Part shown: in pieces, positions 11,665 to 21,005 of the stretch | Position numbering within the stretch: the stretch's first letter is position 1 | Layout of the letters: the number at the start of each line of letters is the position of its first letter | From: Yersinia bercovieri ATCC 43970 | Lineage (GTDB): Bacteria; Pseudomonadota; Gammaproteobacteria; Enterobacterales; Enterobacteriaceae | Length of the DNA: 64,000 nt | Assembly (NCBI RefSeq): GCF_013282745.1 | Contig: NZ_CP054044.1 | Coordinates: 3,658,001-3,722,000 of the forward strand | Reading direction: 5' to 3' | Program-made: the position numbers and the translations under genes | The notes under the pieces: model-generated | What the model was told of the DNA's origin: nothing | Seen by the model: only the letters and a program-made list of their open reading frames with translations | Database searches by the model: none

Positions 11665-11773
11665 AAGGCGTTTAAATAAATCATTTCAGAATGATTTACT
11701 TAAATATCTGTAATCGAATATACGTATTGCTGTGTGTAGTCTTTGCCTATCACTTAAGATGGGCTTTTTTTTT
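11665..11773 (+). ncRNA. rprA: RprA, Hfq-binding small RNA activating rpoS translation
   Basis: The block TTGCTGTGTGTAGTCTTTG (from 11727) is identical to the E. coli RprA 3' half, including the segment that opens the rpoS leader hairpin. It runs into a Rho-independent terminator at 11745-11773: stem GCCTATC/GATGGGC with one G-U pair, then nine T. A 5' stem-loop AAATCATT-TCAG-AATGATTT at 11679-11698 matches the position of RprA stem 1. It lies directly downstream of ydiK, as in E. coli. The 5' end is approximate. The role in RcsB-dependent induction of RpoS is known for E. coli and inferred here. Confidence 0.88.
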
Positions 11774-11904
11774 GCTGCTATCTTTTTTTACTATCTTTTA
11801 TTTTACTATTCCCTTTTCATTACCACTCTCGCTAATTTTATTGCTGTTGCTCCTTCCCAACCAAATTATCGCCACTATTCAACCCACTCTATTGGGATGC
11901 AGAC

Positions 11905-11932
11905 AAAAAAATCCGCAACCTAAGCTGCGGAT
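11905..11932 (-). terminator. ppsA Rho-independent terminator
   Basis: Read on the minus strand, ATCCGCA and TGCGGAT form a 7-bp stem with an 8-base loop, followed by a run of seven T. It lies 33 bases beyond the ppsA stop codon. Confidence 0.85.
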
Positions 11933-11964
11933 AATTAATTGGTGGTTGATTTATATCAGCAATA

Positions 11965-14349
11965 TCAATGTTGAGTATGTTGCGCCAGACTCAGCCAGGT
12001 TTGCACCACGGTATCTGGGTTAAGGGATAAACTGTCGATCCCTTGCTCCATCAACCAGATAGCAAAATCTTCATGATCTGATGGCCCTTGACCACAAATC
12101 CCAACATATTTGCCCTGCCGTTTCGCCGCCTGAATTGCCATTGAAAGCAGTGCCTTGACCGCCTCATTTCGTTCGTCGAACAGCTCAGACACCACACCGG
12201 AGTCACGATCCAGCCCCAATGTTAGCTGAGTCATATCATTGGAACCGATGGAGAAGCCATCAAAATGCGCCAGGAATTGGTCCGCCAGTAACGCATTCGA
12301 TGGGATTTCGCACATCATAATGAGTTTCAAACCATTCTCGCCACGTTTCAGCCCTTGCCGTGCCAGCTCTGCGACTACCGCTTCCGCCTGAGCCACAGTG
12401 CGGACAAAAGGCACCATCACTTCGACGTTGGTCAGCCCCATCACATTGCGCACCCGTTTAACCGCCTCACACTCCAGGGCGAAACAGTCGCGGAAGCTAT
12501 CGGCAACATAACGCCCGGCCCCACGGAAGCCCAGCATCGGGTTCTCTTCGTGCGGTTCATAAGCCTCCCCACCGACCAGATTGGCATATTCGTTAGATTT
12601 GAAATCTGACAAGCGCACAATCACCCGTTTAGGCCAGAACGCCGCCCCCAGGGTCGAGATACCTTCGGTCAGGCGGCCAACATAAAACTCAACCGGATCG
12701 TCATAACCATTCATCAGCGCCTTGATCTCAGCCTGAATAGCCGGTTCCTGACTGTCAAACTCCAGTAACGCTTTAGGGTGCACGCCAATCATGCGGTTGA
12801 TGATAAACTCCAGCCGCGCCAGCCCCACCCCCTCATTCGGCAGGCGGGCAAAGTCAAACGCCCGGTCTGGATTACCGACGTTCATCATTATTTTCAACGG
12901 TAAATCAGGCAGTTCAGTCACCTGCGAGCTTTGAATCGAAAAGTCGAGCAGTTCATGATAAACGTAGCCAGTATCGCCCTCGGCGCAGGAAACCGTGACA
13001 TTCTGCCCCTCTCGCAGCAGCTCCGTGGCATTACCACAACCGACGACCGCCGGGATCCCCAGCTCACGGGCAATAATGGCCGCATGGCAGGTACGTCCAC
13101 CACGATTGGTCACAATGGCCGAGGCTTTTTTCATGATCGGTTCCCAATCAGGATCGGTCATGTCGGTGACCAGAACATCACCCGGCTGAATGCGGTCCAT
13201 CTCGCTAATATCGTGGATCACTTTCACCGGCCCCGCGCCAATGCGGTGCCCGATAGCCCGTCCCTCCACCAACACATTGCTTTGGTGATTCAATTGGTAG
13301 CGTTCCATCACCTGCTCGTTGGAACGCACCGTTTCCGGGCGGGCCTGCACGATAAACAGTTTGCCGGTGTGACCATCTTTAGCCCACTCGATATCCATCG
13401 GGCGGCCATAGTGCTCCTCAATCAACAACGCCTGATGCGCCAGTGCTTCTACCTCATCATCGCTGAGAGCGAAACGATTGCGCAGCGCCTCTGGCACATC
13501 TTCAATTTGTACCTGTTTGCCATGATCCTGACTCTCGGCATAAACCATGCGAATCTTTTTCGAACCCATATTACGGCGCACAATCGCCGGCTTACCACTA
13601 CGTAGCGTTGGTTTATGGACATAGAACTCATCTGGATTCACCGCCCCCTGCACCACCATCTCCCCCAAACCATGGGCTGCGGTGATGAATACCACCTGAT
13701 CAAAACCTGATTCTGTATCAATGGTAAACATCACGCCGGAAGAGGCGAGATCTGAGCGCACCATGCGCTGCACGCCAGCAGAGAGCGCCACACCGCGATG
13801 GTCGTACCCCTGATGCACGCGATAAGAGATGGCGCGATCATTAAACAGTGAGGCGAAAACATGCTTGATGGCAATCATCACCGCATCAATGCCCTGCACA
13901 TTAAGGAAGGTTTCCTGCTGACCAGCAAAGGAGGCATCGGGCATATCTTCCGCTGTCGCCGATGAGCGCACCGCAAAGGAGGCCGCTGGCTCGCCATCTG
14001 CTAGCTGCTGATAGGCTTGATGAATGGATTGTTCAAACTCAGGATGGAATGGTGTCTCAATAACCCATTGGCGGATCTGCGCGCCCGCTTTGGAGAGTGC
14101 CGCAATATCATCAACGTCAGTTTGATCCAGCAATTGATAGATACGTTGGTTAACGCCACTTTGCTCCAGAAAGTCGTTAAACGCCTGAGCGGTAGTGGCA
14201 AAACCATTGGGCACCGAGACACCCAGTGCGGAGAGATGAGTTATCATTTCACCCAGGGAGGCATTCTTGCCGCCAACCCTTTCAACATCGTGCATGCCAA
14301 GCTGGTTGTACCAAAGCACATTACACAGGTTTAGGCCATTGTTGGACAT
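11965..14349 (-). CDS. ppsA: PpsA, phosphoenolpyruvate synthase
   Basis: PpsA converts pyruvate, ATP and water to PEP, AMP and phosphate, the gluconeogenic entry reaction. The 794-aa protein has the N-terminal ATP-grasp domain ([10 protein letters not shown] near residue 26, [21 protein letters not shown]) and the swivelling phosphohistidine domain ([15 protein letters not shown], His near 421). The C-terminal PEP/pyruvate-binding barrel ends with [11 protein letters not shown]. It is divergent from its regulator ppsR and has a Cra site in its promoter region. Confidence 0.97.
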   Translation of the reverse strand: MSNNGLNLCNVLWYNQLGMHDVERVGGKNASLGEMITHLSALGVSVPNGFATTAQAFNDFLEQSGVNQRIYQLLDQTDVDDIAALSKAGAQIRQWVIETPFHPEFEQSIHQAYQQLADGEPAASFAVRSSATAEDMPDASFAGQQETFLNVQGIDAVMIAIKHVFASLFNDRAISYRVHQGYDHRGVALSAGVQRMVRSDLASSGVMFTIDTESGFDQVVFITAAHGLGEMVVQGAVNPDEFYVHKPTLRSGKPAIVRRNMGSKKIRMVYAESQDHGKQVQIEDVPEALRNRFALSDDEVEALAHQALLIEEHYGRPMDIEWAKDGHTGKLFIVQARPETVRSNEQVMERYQLNHQSNVLVEGRAIGHRIGAGPVKVIHDISEMDRIQPGDVLVTDMTDPDWEPIMKKASAIVTNRGGRTCHAAIIARELGIPAVVGCGNATELLREGQNVTVSCAEGDTGYVYHELLDFSIQSSQVTELPDLPLKIMMNVGNPDRAFDFARLPNEGVGLARLEFIINRMIGVHPKALLEFDSQEPAIQAEIKALMNGYDDPVEFYVGRLTEGISTLGAAFWPKRVIVRLSDFKSNEYANLVGGEAYEPHEENPMLGFRGAGRYVADSFRDCFALECEAVKRVRNVMGLTNVEVMVPFVRTVAQAEAVVAELARQGLKRGENGLKLIMMCEIPSNALLADQFLAHFDGFSIGSNDMTQLTLGLDRDSGVVSELFDERNEAVKALLSMAIQAAKRQGKYVGICGQGPSDHEDFAIWLMEQGIDSLSLNPDTVVQTWLSLAQHTQH

Positions 14350-14655
14350 CGAAACAATCCTTTTTACATTGTTTATAGTGACGAACCGTCTGTAGGGGAC
14401 AAATCGTGGTTAGCGCAGCTAACACCCCTGCCACCTTAAGTAGCAAAGATCTATTTCAGATTAGCATAATGATCCATACCCCATGGACAGGTGAATCGAT
14501 CAAGCCAACAAGAAAAGTTATTTTCGGGCGATTCTGACAGCAAACACTTTACCGACATGCCGAATAAGGCACACTGATTGCGCTAAACTTGCAGCAATAT
14601 GATGCCTTATTAACCAATGCCATTAATCCGAACGACAAAATATTCAGGAGTCAGC
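14350..14655. other. divergent ppsA-ppsR promoter region
   Basis: These 306 bases separate the divergent ppsA and ppsR starts. Besides the Cra site I saw no ORF or repeat. Confidence 0.5.
14490..14503. promoter_or_regulatory. Cra (FruR) operator upstream of ppsA
   Basis: GGTGAATCGATCAA fits every position of the Cra consensus RSTGAAWCSNTHHW. It lies about 140 bases upstream of the ppsA start and 150 bases upstream of ppsR. Cra activates ppsA in E. coli, so activation of gluconeogenesis is the expected role; it is not shown here. Confidence 0.65.
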
Positions 14656-15477
14656 GTGGAAAGAAGTGTGTTTTATATTTCGGATGGTACGGCAATTACT
14701 GCCGAAGTACTGGGTCATGCGGTCCTGTCGCAATTTCCGGTTAAAGCCACCACCTTTACGCTGCCATTTGTTGAAAGTGCCGCACGGGCGCAAGAGGTGT
14801 GCCAAAAAATTAATGATATCTATCAGAATACCGGGGTCAGGCCGCTGGTTTTTTATTCGATAATCAGTCCCGAAGTGCGGGAACTCATTCAGCACAGTGA
14901 AGGGTTCTGCCAGGATATCGTGCAGGCATTGGTTGCACCACTTCAGGGTGAACTCGGCGTGGCACCGCAACCGGTACTCAATCGCACCCATGGTTTAACC
15001 GAAAGCAATCTGAGCAAATATGATGCCCGTATCGCCGCCATTGATTACGCCCTGGCTCATGATGACGGTATTTCTCTGCGCAATCTGGATCAGGCGCAAG
15101 TGATTCTACTGGGGGTCTCTCGCTGCGGAAAAACCCCCACCAGCCTCTATTTAGCCATGCAATTTGGTATCCGTGCCGCAAATTATCCGTTTATCGCCGA
15201 TGATATGGACAATTTGCAGCTTCCTGCGGCGCTGAAACCCTTTCAGCATAAACTTTTTGGCCTCACCATTAACCCTGAGCGGCTGGCTGCCATTCGTGAG
15301 GAGCGGCGAGAAAACAGCCGTTACGCCTCACTGCGCCAATGCCGGATGGAAGTGGGGGAAGTGGAGGCGCTATTTCGCAAAAATCAGATTCGCTATCTGA
15401 ACTCCACCAACTACTCCGTCGAGGAGATCTCCACCAAAATTCTGGATATTTTGGGCATGAGTCGGCGGATGTTCTAA
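14656..15477 (+). CDS. ppsR: PpsR, PEP synthase regulatory kinase/pyrophosphorylase
   Basis: PpsR is a bifunctional DUF299 enzyme. It inactivates PEP synthase by ADP-dependent phosphorylation and reactivates it by phosphate-dependent dephosphorylation. The P-loop is visible in [19 protein letters not shown] start is chosen ([17 protein letters not shown]) because AGGAG lies 5 bases before it and it gives 273 aa. The upstream ATG of the open frame adds 13 residues without homology. It is divergent from its target ppsA. Confidence 0.93.
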   Translation: MERSVFYISDGTAITAEVLGHAVLSQFPVKATTFTLPFVESAARAQEVCQKINDIYQNTGVRPLVFYSIISPEVRELIQHSEGFCQDIVQALVAPLQGELGVAPQPVLNRTHGLTESNLSKYDARIAAIDYALAHDDGISLRNLDQAQVILLGVSRCGKTPTSLYLAMQFGIRAANYPFIADDMDNLQLPAALKPFQHKLFGLTINPERLAAIREERRENSRYASLRQCRMEVGEVEALFRKNQIRYLNSTNYSVEEISTKILDILGMSRRMF

Positions 15478-15633
15478 TCAGACCATTGCCAGACTTATCA
15501 TTTGCAATTTATTTAATCAAAATTTGTATAAATCACGGCGATGGCGGTTGAATTCATTTAGTTTTGGTTTATTGTGATCGCCATCACTTCCCGGTATTCC
15601 TGCCGCAGAGAAGAACGGATTTAGAGAATTTCC

Positions 15634-16680
15634 ATGCATAAGACAGATGAATTGCGGACCGCGCGCATCGACAGCTTAATTACGCCACAACAACTGGCGG
15701 AGAAGTTGCCGATCTCTGCGGCCATTGCCGATAACGTGACAGCGTCACGTAAGCGGATTGAGAAGATACTCACCGGTGAAGATCCGCGCCTGCTGGTGGT
15801 GGTCGGCCCCTGTTCAATTCACGACCTTGATGCCGCGATTGATTACGCCACTCGCCTGAATGTATTGCGCCAGCGCTATCAAGACCGCCTCGAAATCGTC
15901 ATGCGCACTTATTTCGAAAAGCCGCGCACAGTCGTAGGCTGGAAGGGGCTGATTTCTGACCCCGCTCTTGATGGCTCCTGTCAGGTCAATTTGGGTATTG
16001 AGATGGCCCGTCGCTTGCTGCTGGCGGTGAATGAGCTAGGGCTGCCGACGGCGACAGAATTCCTGGATATGGTGACTGGTCAATATATTGCCGATCTTAT
16101 CAGTTGGGGCGCGATTGGCGCACGTACCACCGAAAGCCAGATTCATCGTGAAATGGCCTCAGCACTCTCCTGCCCGGTCGGTTTCAAAAACGGCACTGAC
16201 GGCAATACCCGCATTGCTATTGATGCTATTCGTGCCGCACAAGCCAGCCACATGTTTTTGTCACCGGATAAGCATGGCCAGATGACCATTTACCAAACCA
16301 GTGGCAACCCGCACGGCCACATCATCATGCGCGGTGGAAAAACCCCTAACTATGGTGCTGCGGATATTGCCGCAGCCTGTGATAGCCTGCGTGAATTCGA
16401 TCTACCCGAACATCTGGTGGTGGATTTCAGCCACGGCAATTGCCAGAAGATGCATCGTCGTCAGTTAGAGGTCGCTGCCGATATTGGTCAGCAGATCCGC
16501 GCCGGTTCAACGGCTATCGTTGGGGTGATGGCGGAGAGCTTCCTGATGGAAGGAACACAGAAAATTGTTGCGGGTCAGCCCTTAACCTATGGGCAATCCA
16601 TTACCGACCCCTGCCTAAACTGGGCCGATACCGAGCAACTATTGAGTCTACTGGCTGATGCGGTCAGCAGCCGATTTTAA
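15634..16680 (+). CDS. aroH: 3-deoxy-7-phosphoheptulonate synthase, AroH type
   Basis: This is the DAHP synthase that condenses PEP and erythrose 4-phosphate at the start of the shikimate pathway. The 348-aa length equals that of E. coli AroH, and the order ppsA-ppsR-aroH is conserved. The class I motifs VVGPCSIHD, KPRTVVGWKGL, GFKNGTDGN and VDFSHGNCQK are present. The AroH (Trp-sensitive) assignment rests on length and synteny. I did not recognise a clear TrpR operator in the 156 bases upstream, so control by Trp is uncertain. Confidence 0.92.
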   Translation: MHKTDELRTARIDSLITPQQLAEKLPISAAIADNVTASRKRIEKILTGEDPRLLVVVGPCSIHDLDAAIDYATRLNVLRQRYQDRLEIVMRTYFEKPRTVVGWKGLISDPALDGSCQVNLGIEMARRLLLAVNELGLPTATEFLDMVTGQYIADLISWGAIGARTTESQIHREMASALSCPVGFKNGTDGNTRIAIDAIRAAQASHMFLSPDKHGQMTIYQTSGNPHGHIIMRGGKTPNYGAADIAAACDSLREFDLPEHLVVDFSHGNCQKMHRRQLEVAADIGQQIRAGSTAIVGVMAESFLMEGTQKIVAGQPLTYGQSITDPCLNWADTEQLLSLLADAVSSRF

Positions 16681-16986
16681 CTAGCAGCGCCCTTCAGCTA
16701 GCAAGATATCTTAATTAACATAGTGATAGAATGGCATTAGCCGTACCGGGTTAATCACTGCGGTAATTCTGTTCTATCACTAAATGATATGATCCACGCT
16801 GTTATAATTCCCCCTGCACTAGATTCCTCCTATCTATTTATCATCACCAATTGACTCACTGAATCATTAATGAAAAACAAGGAGTTGGCATATCAAGTAA
16901 TGAATATTGCTATTGAAATATTGCGCAGATGCAGATGATAATTATTATCACATTCAAAATGATATGAACGCTAAAAAACAGACATT
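16681..16986. other. aroH-hemP intergenic region
   Basis: This 306-base AT-rich spacer carries the Fur box near its right end and presumably the hemP promoter. TAGTGATAGAATG (16720-16732) recurs in inverted form as TTCTATCACTA (16772-16782), a possible hairpin of unknown role. No ORF is supported. Confidence 0.45.
16934..16952. promoter_or_regulatory. Fur box upstream of hemP/hemR-like genes
   Basis: TGATAATTATTATCA (16936-16950) is a perfect 15-bp palindrome with the GATAAT arrangement of a Fur box. It ends 37 bases before the hemP start, close enough to overlap a promoter. Iron repression is inferred. Confidence 0.75.
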
Positions 16987-17175
16987 ATGAATAATCCCAC
17001 TCGTCGCATTCAGGATTTGAATTACACCGCCGACCAGCATCACTCGACTTTGCCACTGTCCTCACTGCGCAGCGAACAACTGCTTGGCCAACAGGATGTG
17101 GTGGCGATCCATCATCAAGGCCAGCTCTACTATTTACGCCAAACCAAAGCAGGAAAACTGATCCTGACTAAATAA
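16987..17175 (+). CDS. hemP: HemP/YdiE family small protein of heme uptake loci
   Basis: This 62-aa protein belongs to the HemP/HmuP family, whose members accompany TonB-dependent heme receptors; the molecular role is not settled. It has the family's C-terminal block (VVAIHHQGQLYYLRQTKAGKLILTK), with an ordered beta-like tail ending in Lys. Its location right after aroH is where E. coli keeps the orphan ydiE, so it is the ydiE orthologue by synteny. A Fur box lies upstream and a HemR-type receptor 117 bases downstream. Confidence 0.88.
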   Translation: MNNPTRRIQDLNYTADQHHSTLPLSSLRSEQLLGQQDVVAIHHQGQLYYLRQTKAGKLILTK

Positions 17176-17212
17176 TGATTTAGTCGCCAGAGTACTGTTT
17201 CCGATAATTATC

Positions 17213-17222
17213 ACTACGCCAG
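17213..17222. promoter_or_regulatory. possible second Fur-like site between hemP and hemR
   Basis: GATAATTATC is a perfect 10-bp palindrome of the Fur type, 70 bases before the receptor start. It is shorter than a full box, so a separate iron-controlled promoter for the receptor is possible but unproven. Confidence 0.35.
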
Positions 17223-17292
17223 CCACCGAATAGCTCCCCCAAGGCAGCCAGCAATCCTTTGATTATGTTTAATAACATATGGAGAGTTGCTT

Positions 17293-19287
17293 ATGTCTCG
17301 TCTCTTTCGTTTGTCTTCGTGCAGTCTGGCAATCACCCTGGCATTATCGCCTTTAGCCACTGCCAGCCTCGCCGCCGAGAGTAAAAATGACACCCTTGTC
17401 ATTACCGCTGACCGCCCCATCACCGACAGTTTTAATGCTGCCGGAATCATCACCACTATTGATGATTCATTGCCACAAAAACAGACCGCGACCAGCGCCG
17501 CAGAGATGCTGCAAAATGAGCCGGGGGTCAGTGTCACTGGAGTTGGCCGCACCAACGGGCAGAATATCAATATTCGAGGCTATGACCAATATGGGGTGCT
17601 GGTACTGATTGATGGTATCCGTCAGGGAATTAGCGGCGCCCATATCAACGGGACTTTCATTGATCCGGCGCTGATAAAACAGGTTAGCGTCATTCGCAGC
17701 CCATCAACCTCACTGTTTGGTAGCGGTGCCATGGGCGGCGTGATTGCTTACCAAACAGTCACGGCGGCGGATCTATTGGCTAAAGATCAAAACTTGGGTT
17801 TCCGGCTCAGCGGCTATAGCGCCAGTGCCTATCATAGTCGCGGCGCGGCGCTATCGCTCTTTGGCCGCACAGATAATCTGGATGGCCTTATGGCCCTGAG
17901 TACACGTAAGGTCGGAAATATACGCCAAAGTGATGGTTATACTGCTCCCAATGATGAAGCTGTGAACAATCTGATGCTCAAAGGCACCGCCTACCTCTCT
18001 GAGGGTCAATCATTAACCACCGGACTGCGTTACTACAACAACCGCGCGCAGCAGCCTAAGATGGCCAATAGTAGCCAGCCAAACCCACGAATGAACCCCA
18101 TGATGGCGCGACATACCCTGCAACGTGATGCCGACCTGAGCTATCGGCTGCAACCGCAACACCTTGAGTGGCTAGACTTCACCAGCAAAATCTACTACTC
18201 GGAGATTAATGTCAGTGATCAGGTGAGCGCCAAAGATTTTGGCAATCGTCGGCAGAGGAGTTCGGGAGTAAAACTGGAGAACCGTAGCGCGCTATTTACT
18301 GATAGCCCGGCGGCACATCTGTTCACTTACGGTGCGGAGAGTTATCGTCAGCAGCAGATCCCCGATGGCTTAATCCGCAGCTTCCCGCCGGCCAATGTCA
18401 GATTTACCTCCGGCTGGTTGCAAGATGAGATAACCCTGCGCAACCTACCTGTTACCTTACTGGCGGGAACCCGTTTCGACAGTTATCAAAACAGCCGCGT
18501 GGGCTTTGCCAATCGGGATGCCAAAAAATGGTCAACACGGGGCGCGGTGACACTCAACCCGACAGATTGGCTGATGCTGTTTGGCGCCTACAGCCAGGCG
18601 TTTCGCACCCCGACACTGGCCGAGCTGTATAACAACTCAAACCATTTTTGGGTAAATTACTGGAAACCCAACCCAAGTTTACACCCCGAAAGCAACGTCA
18701 CCCGGGAAGCGGGTTTTGGTTTACATTTTAACTCGCTACTGACCGATGACGATTCAGTCAAATTCAAAACCAGCTATTTCGCTATTAACGCTGAGAACCG
18801 CATTACCCCTGAAGTTAAACTCATCACCTCCCGGTACATTAATATCCCGCAGAGCAAAAGCTGGGGCTGGGATGCATCATTGGACTATCAAAATCCGTGG
18901 TTTGACTGGGCACTGGCCTATAACCGCACCCGGGGCATTAATCTGGTGACCCGCCAATATATTAACAGCATCAATCCTGACACGGTGACCAGCCGCCTGA
19001 ATCTCCCTATTGCCAACACCGGTCTAAGTGCCGGCTGGCTAGTCAAGATGGTGGGCAACACGCAATTTATGAAAAATAATGATGCGCAGCAGAGGTCTGG
19101 CCCCTATAAACCACAACATGGCTATACCCTGCATGACTTCTATCTGAGCTATCGTGGGCAAGGGGCTTTGCAAGGTGTCACCACCACAGCGGTACTGAGT
19201 AATGCTTTCAACAAAGAGCACTACTCACCGCAAGCTATTCCTCAAGATGGCCGCAATGCCAAATTACTGATTAGCTATCAATGGTGA
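17293..19287 (+). CDS. hemR: HemR-type TonB-dependent outer-membrane heme/hemoprotein receptor
   Basis: This is a 664-aa outer-membrane receptor. The ATG at 17293 follows GGAGAG by 6 bases; the TTG two codons earlier is less likely. It has a signal peptide of about 28 residues, a TonB box (DTLVITA), and a plug domain with GHEME-like AHINGTFIDPALIKQ in which the His (117) aligns with the heme-ligand His of HemR. The beta-barrel contains FRTPT and NPSL, variants of the FRAP/NPNL boxes, with a His (NHFW) just before. It ends in an aromatic residue (SYQW). It is shorter than classical HemR around the NPNL loop. No hemSTUV follows. A paralog of the main receptor is possible. Confidence 0.88.
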   Translation: MSRLFRLSSCSLAITLALSPLATASLAAESKNDTLVITADRPITDSFNAAGIITTIDDSLPQKQTATSAAEMLQNEPGVSVTGVGRTNGQNINIRGYDQYGVLVLIDGIRQGISGAHINGTFIDPALIKQVSVIRSPSTSLFGSGAMGGVIAYQTVTAADLLAKDQNLGFRLSGYSASAYHSRGAALSLFGRTDNLDGLMALSTRKVGNIRQSDGYTAPNDEAVNNLMLKGTAYLSEGQSLTTGLRYYNNRAQQPKMANSSQPNPRMNPMMARHTLQRDADLSYRLQPQHLEWLDFTSKIYYSEINVSDQVSAKDFGNRRQRSSGVKLENRSALFTDSPAAHLFTYGAESYRQQQIPDGLIRSFPPANVRFTSGWLQDEITLRNLPVTLLAGTRFDSYQNSRVGFANRDAKKWSTRGAVTLNPTDWLMLFGAYSQAFRTPTLAELYNNSNHFWVNYWKPNPSLHPESNVTREAGFGLHFNSLLTDDDSVKFKTSYFAINAENRITPEVKLITSRYINIPQSKSWGWDASLDYQNPWFDWALAYNRTRGINLVTRQYINSINPDTVTSRLNLPIANTGLSAGWLVKMVGNTQFMKNNDAQQRSGPYKPQHGYTLHDFYLSYRGQGALQGVTTTAVLSNAFNKEHYSPQAIPQDGRNAKLLISYQW

Positions 19288-19354
19288 TCGAGGGGGCATT
19301 CAACACATAGATAGTTTTTGATTGAAATAGAGTGGTAGGGCCGCCCCCTGTCAT

Positions 19355-19522
19355 CTCAGACGGCTGACAACCTCAATGATTCGATCGATAACGGTGAGGA
19401 TAGGCAGAAGAGTCAAGCGTCCGCGCCAGGAATGGCGCGGTTCGAGCCATCAGGGATGATTTTACGGCGTCTTGACGACCTGCTTATTCTCTCCGCTCAG
19501 GCGACTTTGTCAATAACCTCAG
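19355..19522 (+). repeat. 168-bp imperfect palindromic repeat, copy 1 (Yersinia YPAL-like element)
   Basis: This segment recurs in inverted orientation at 61395-61563 with most positions identical, notably AAGCGTCCGCGCCAGG and TTTACGGCGTCTT. Its two halves are imperfect inverted repeats of each other (CTCAGACGGCTGACAA at one end, TTGTCAATAACCTCAG at the other). The centre folds as CCGCGCC-AGGAAT-GGCGCGG. Size and structure fit a non-coding miniature insertion sequence. The YPAL label is from memory and unverified. Confidence 0.7.
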
Positions 19523-19547
19523 GTGGCAGGGTATATCTCCCTGCCTC

Positions 19548-21005
19548 TTAACTGGAGCAGGAAATTTCCAGATGTTTTCCCCAATCCGGCGGCAATGCCG
19601 CCAGGTCATCAAACTCAGGTTGATCGGCAAAAGGTTGCTGCAACGCCTGATGTAAGCGCTGTAACGGCTGAATATCATCTTTCTCAGCATGAGAAATCAC
19701 ATGCTGTGCCAGATAGTTGCGCAGTATATATTTAGGATTAACCGCTTTCATCGCCTGCTGGCGCTGTGCATCATCCACTGACTCTTGCTGCAAACGTGCA
19801 CGATAGCGGCTATACCAACTGTCAAAAGCAGCTCTGTCGACAAAATCATCCCGCAGTGGCGATTGTGCCGAATGGATCTCAACCTCACTCAACAAGCGGA
19901 AGGTGCGGGTATAGTCGCGCCCCTCTTTACTCATCAAGCTCAATAGTGCCGTCAGCAGGTCGTTATCCTGACTGCCGCTGTCAAAGAGACCTAATTTGGC
20001 GCGCATCTGCTGACCATAAGCCGCCATCAGTTCTGGCTCATAAGCATTCAGCGCCAGTTGCAATTGATCTACCGACATCAAACCGGACAACGCCTGCCCT
20101 AAGCGGTGCAAGTTCCACAGTGCGACCGCCGGCTGATTATCAAAAGCATAACGCCCCTGATGATCGGAGTGATTGCATATGTAGCCGGGGACGTAATCAT
20201 CAAGGAAACCAAATGGGCCATAATCCATGGTTATGCCGAGAATCGACATATTATCGGTATTCATCACGCCATGGGCGAAACCTACCGTTTGCCAATGGGC
20301 CATTAAGCGGGCGGTGCGCTTGACCACATCGGTAAACCACAACAGGTAACCCTCCGCCAGCCCGACCAACTGCGGCCAGTGGCGGGCAATAACATAGTCG
20401 GCCAGCTGTTTGACCTGCTCAGGCTGCTGTCGATAGTAGAAATGCTCAAAATGGCCGAAGCGCACATGGCTTTCTGCCACCCGCAGTAGCATCGCCCCGC
20501 GCTCTGGTTGCTCACGATAAACCGGATGATTGCTGGTGACGATGGTCAATGCACGACTGCTGGGTATCCCCAGATGGTGCAAGGCTTCGGAGGCCAAAAA
20601 CTCTCTCACCACCGAGCGCAACACTGCGCGCCCATCTCCCATACGCGAATAGGGGGTCAAGCCCGCGCCTTTCAAGTGCCAATCCATGCTGCGGCCATCA
20701 CTCAGTTGCTGCTCCCCCAGCAAAATACCACGACCGTCACCAAGCTGCCCCGCCCATACGCCAAATTGGTGGCCGCTATAGACCTGCGCCAGCGGCTCCA
20801 TGCCCGGTAATAGCGCCTCGCCCGCCCATATAGCCGCTTTCGGGCCACTAAACCAGCTGGCATCAAGCCCTAACTCTTGCGCCAGTGGCTCACTGTGATA
20901 GAGCAAATGTGCCCCTGTTAATGGCGTTGGCTGCAAATGGGTGTAGAAACCGCTCAGTTGTTGCCCGTAGCTGTTGTTAAATTGTGGGGTGTTAGCAGGT
21001 AACAT
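19548..21005 (-). CDS. selO: SelO (YdiU), protein adenylyltransferase pseudokinase
   Basis: SelO transfers AMP from ATP to Ser/Thr/Tyr of target proteins using a kinase fold with inverted nucleotide. Reported E. coli targets include SucA and GrxA. The protein is 485 aa. The N-terminal motif [23 protein letters not shown] and the active-site region [28 protein letters not shown] are intact. It ends in CSS, the position where eukaryotic SelO has selenocysteine. Its ATG overlaps the lplA stop as TGATG. Confidence 0.94.
   Translation of the reverse strand: MLPANTPQFNNSYGQQLSGFYTHLQPTPLTGAHLLYHSEPLAQELGLDASWFSGPKAAIWAGEALLPGMEPLAQVYSGHQFGVWAGQLGDGRGILLGEQQLSDGRSMDWHLKGAGLTPYSRMGDGRAVLRSVVREFLASEALHHLGIPSSRALTIVTSNHPVYREQPERGAMLLRVAESHVRFGHFEHFYYRQQPEQVKQLADYVIARHWPQLVGLAEGYLLWFTDVVKRTARLMAHWQTVGFAHGVMNTDNMSILGITMDYGPFGFLDDYVPGYICNHSDHQGRYAFDNQPAVALWNLHRLGQALSGLMSVDQLQLALNAYEPELMAAYGQQMRAKLGLFDSGSQDNDLLTALLSLMSKEGRDYTRTFRLLSEVEIHSAQSPLRDDFVDRAAFDSWYSRYRARLQQESVDDAQRQQAMKAVNPKYILRNYLAQHVISHAEKDDIQPLQRLHQALQQPFADQPEFDDLAALPPDWGKHLEISCSS

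Noticed and set aside
11691..12023. 110-codon hydrophobic ORF on the plus strand between ydiK and ppsA
   Set aside because: It overlaps rprA, the ppsA terminator and the end of ppsA. Its hydrophobicity comes from T-rich non-coding sequence, and no ribosome site is seen.
12931..13605. 224-codon ORF antisense to ppsA
   Set aside because: Shadow of the ppsA coding frame; PpsA is intact and conserved through the region.
19288..19547. remnants of hemS or other hem genes after the receptor
   Set aside because: The gap is filled by the 168-bp repeat and short flanks; no frame resembles HemS, T, U or V.
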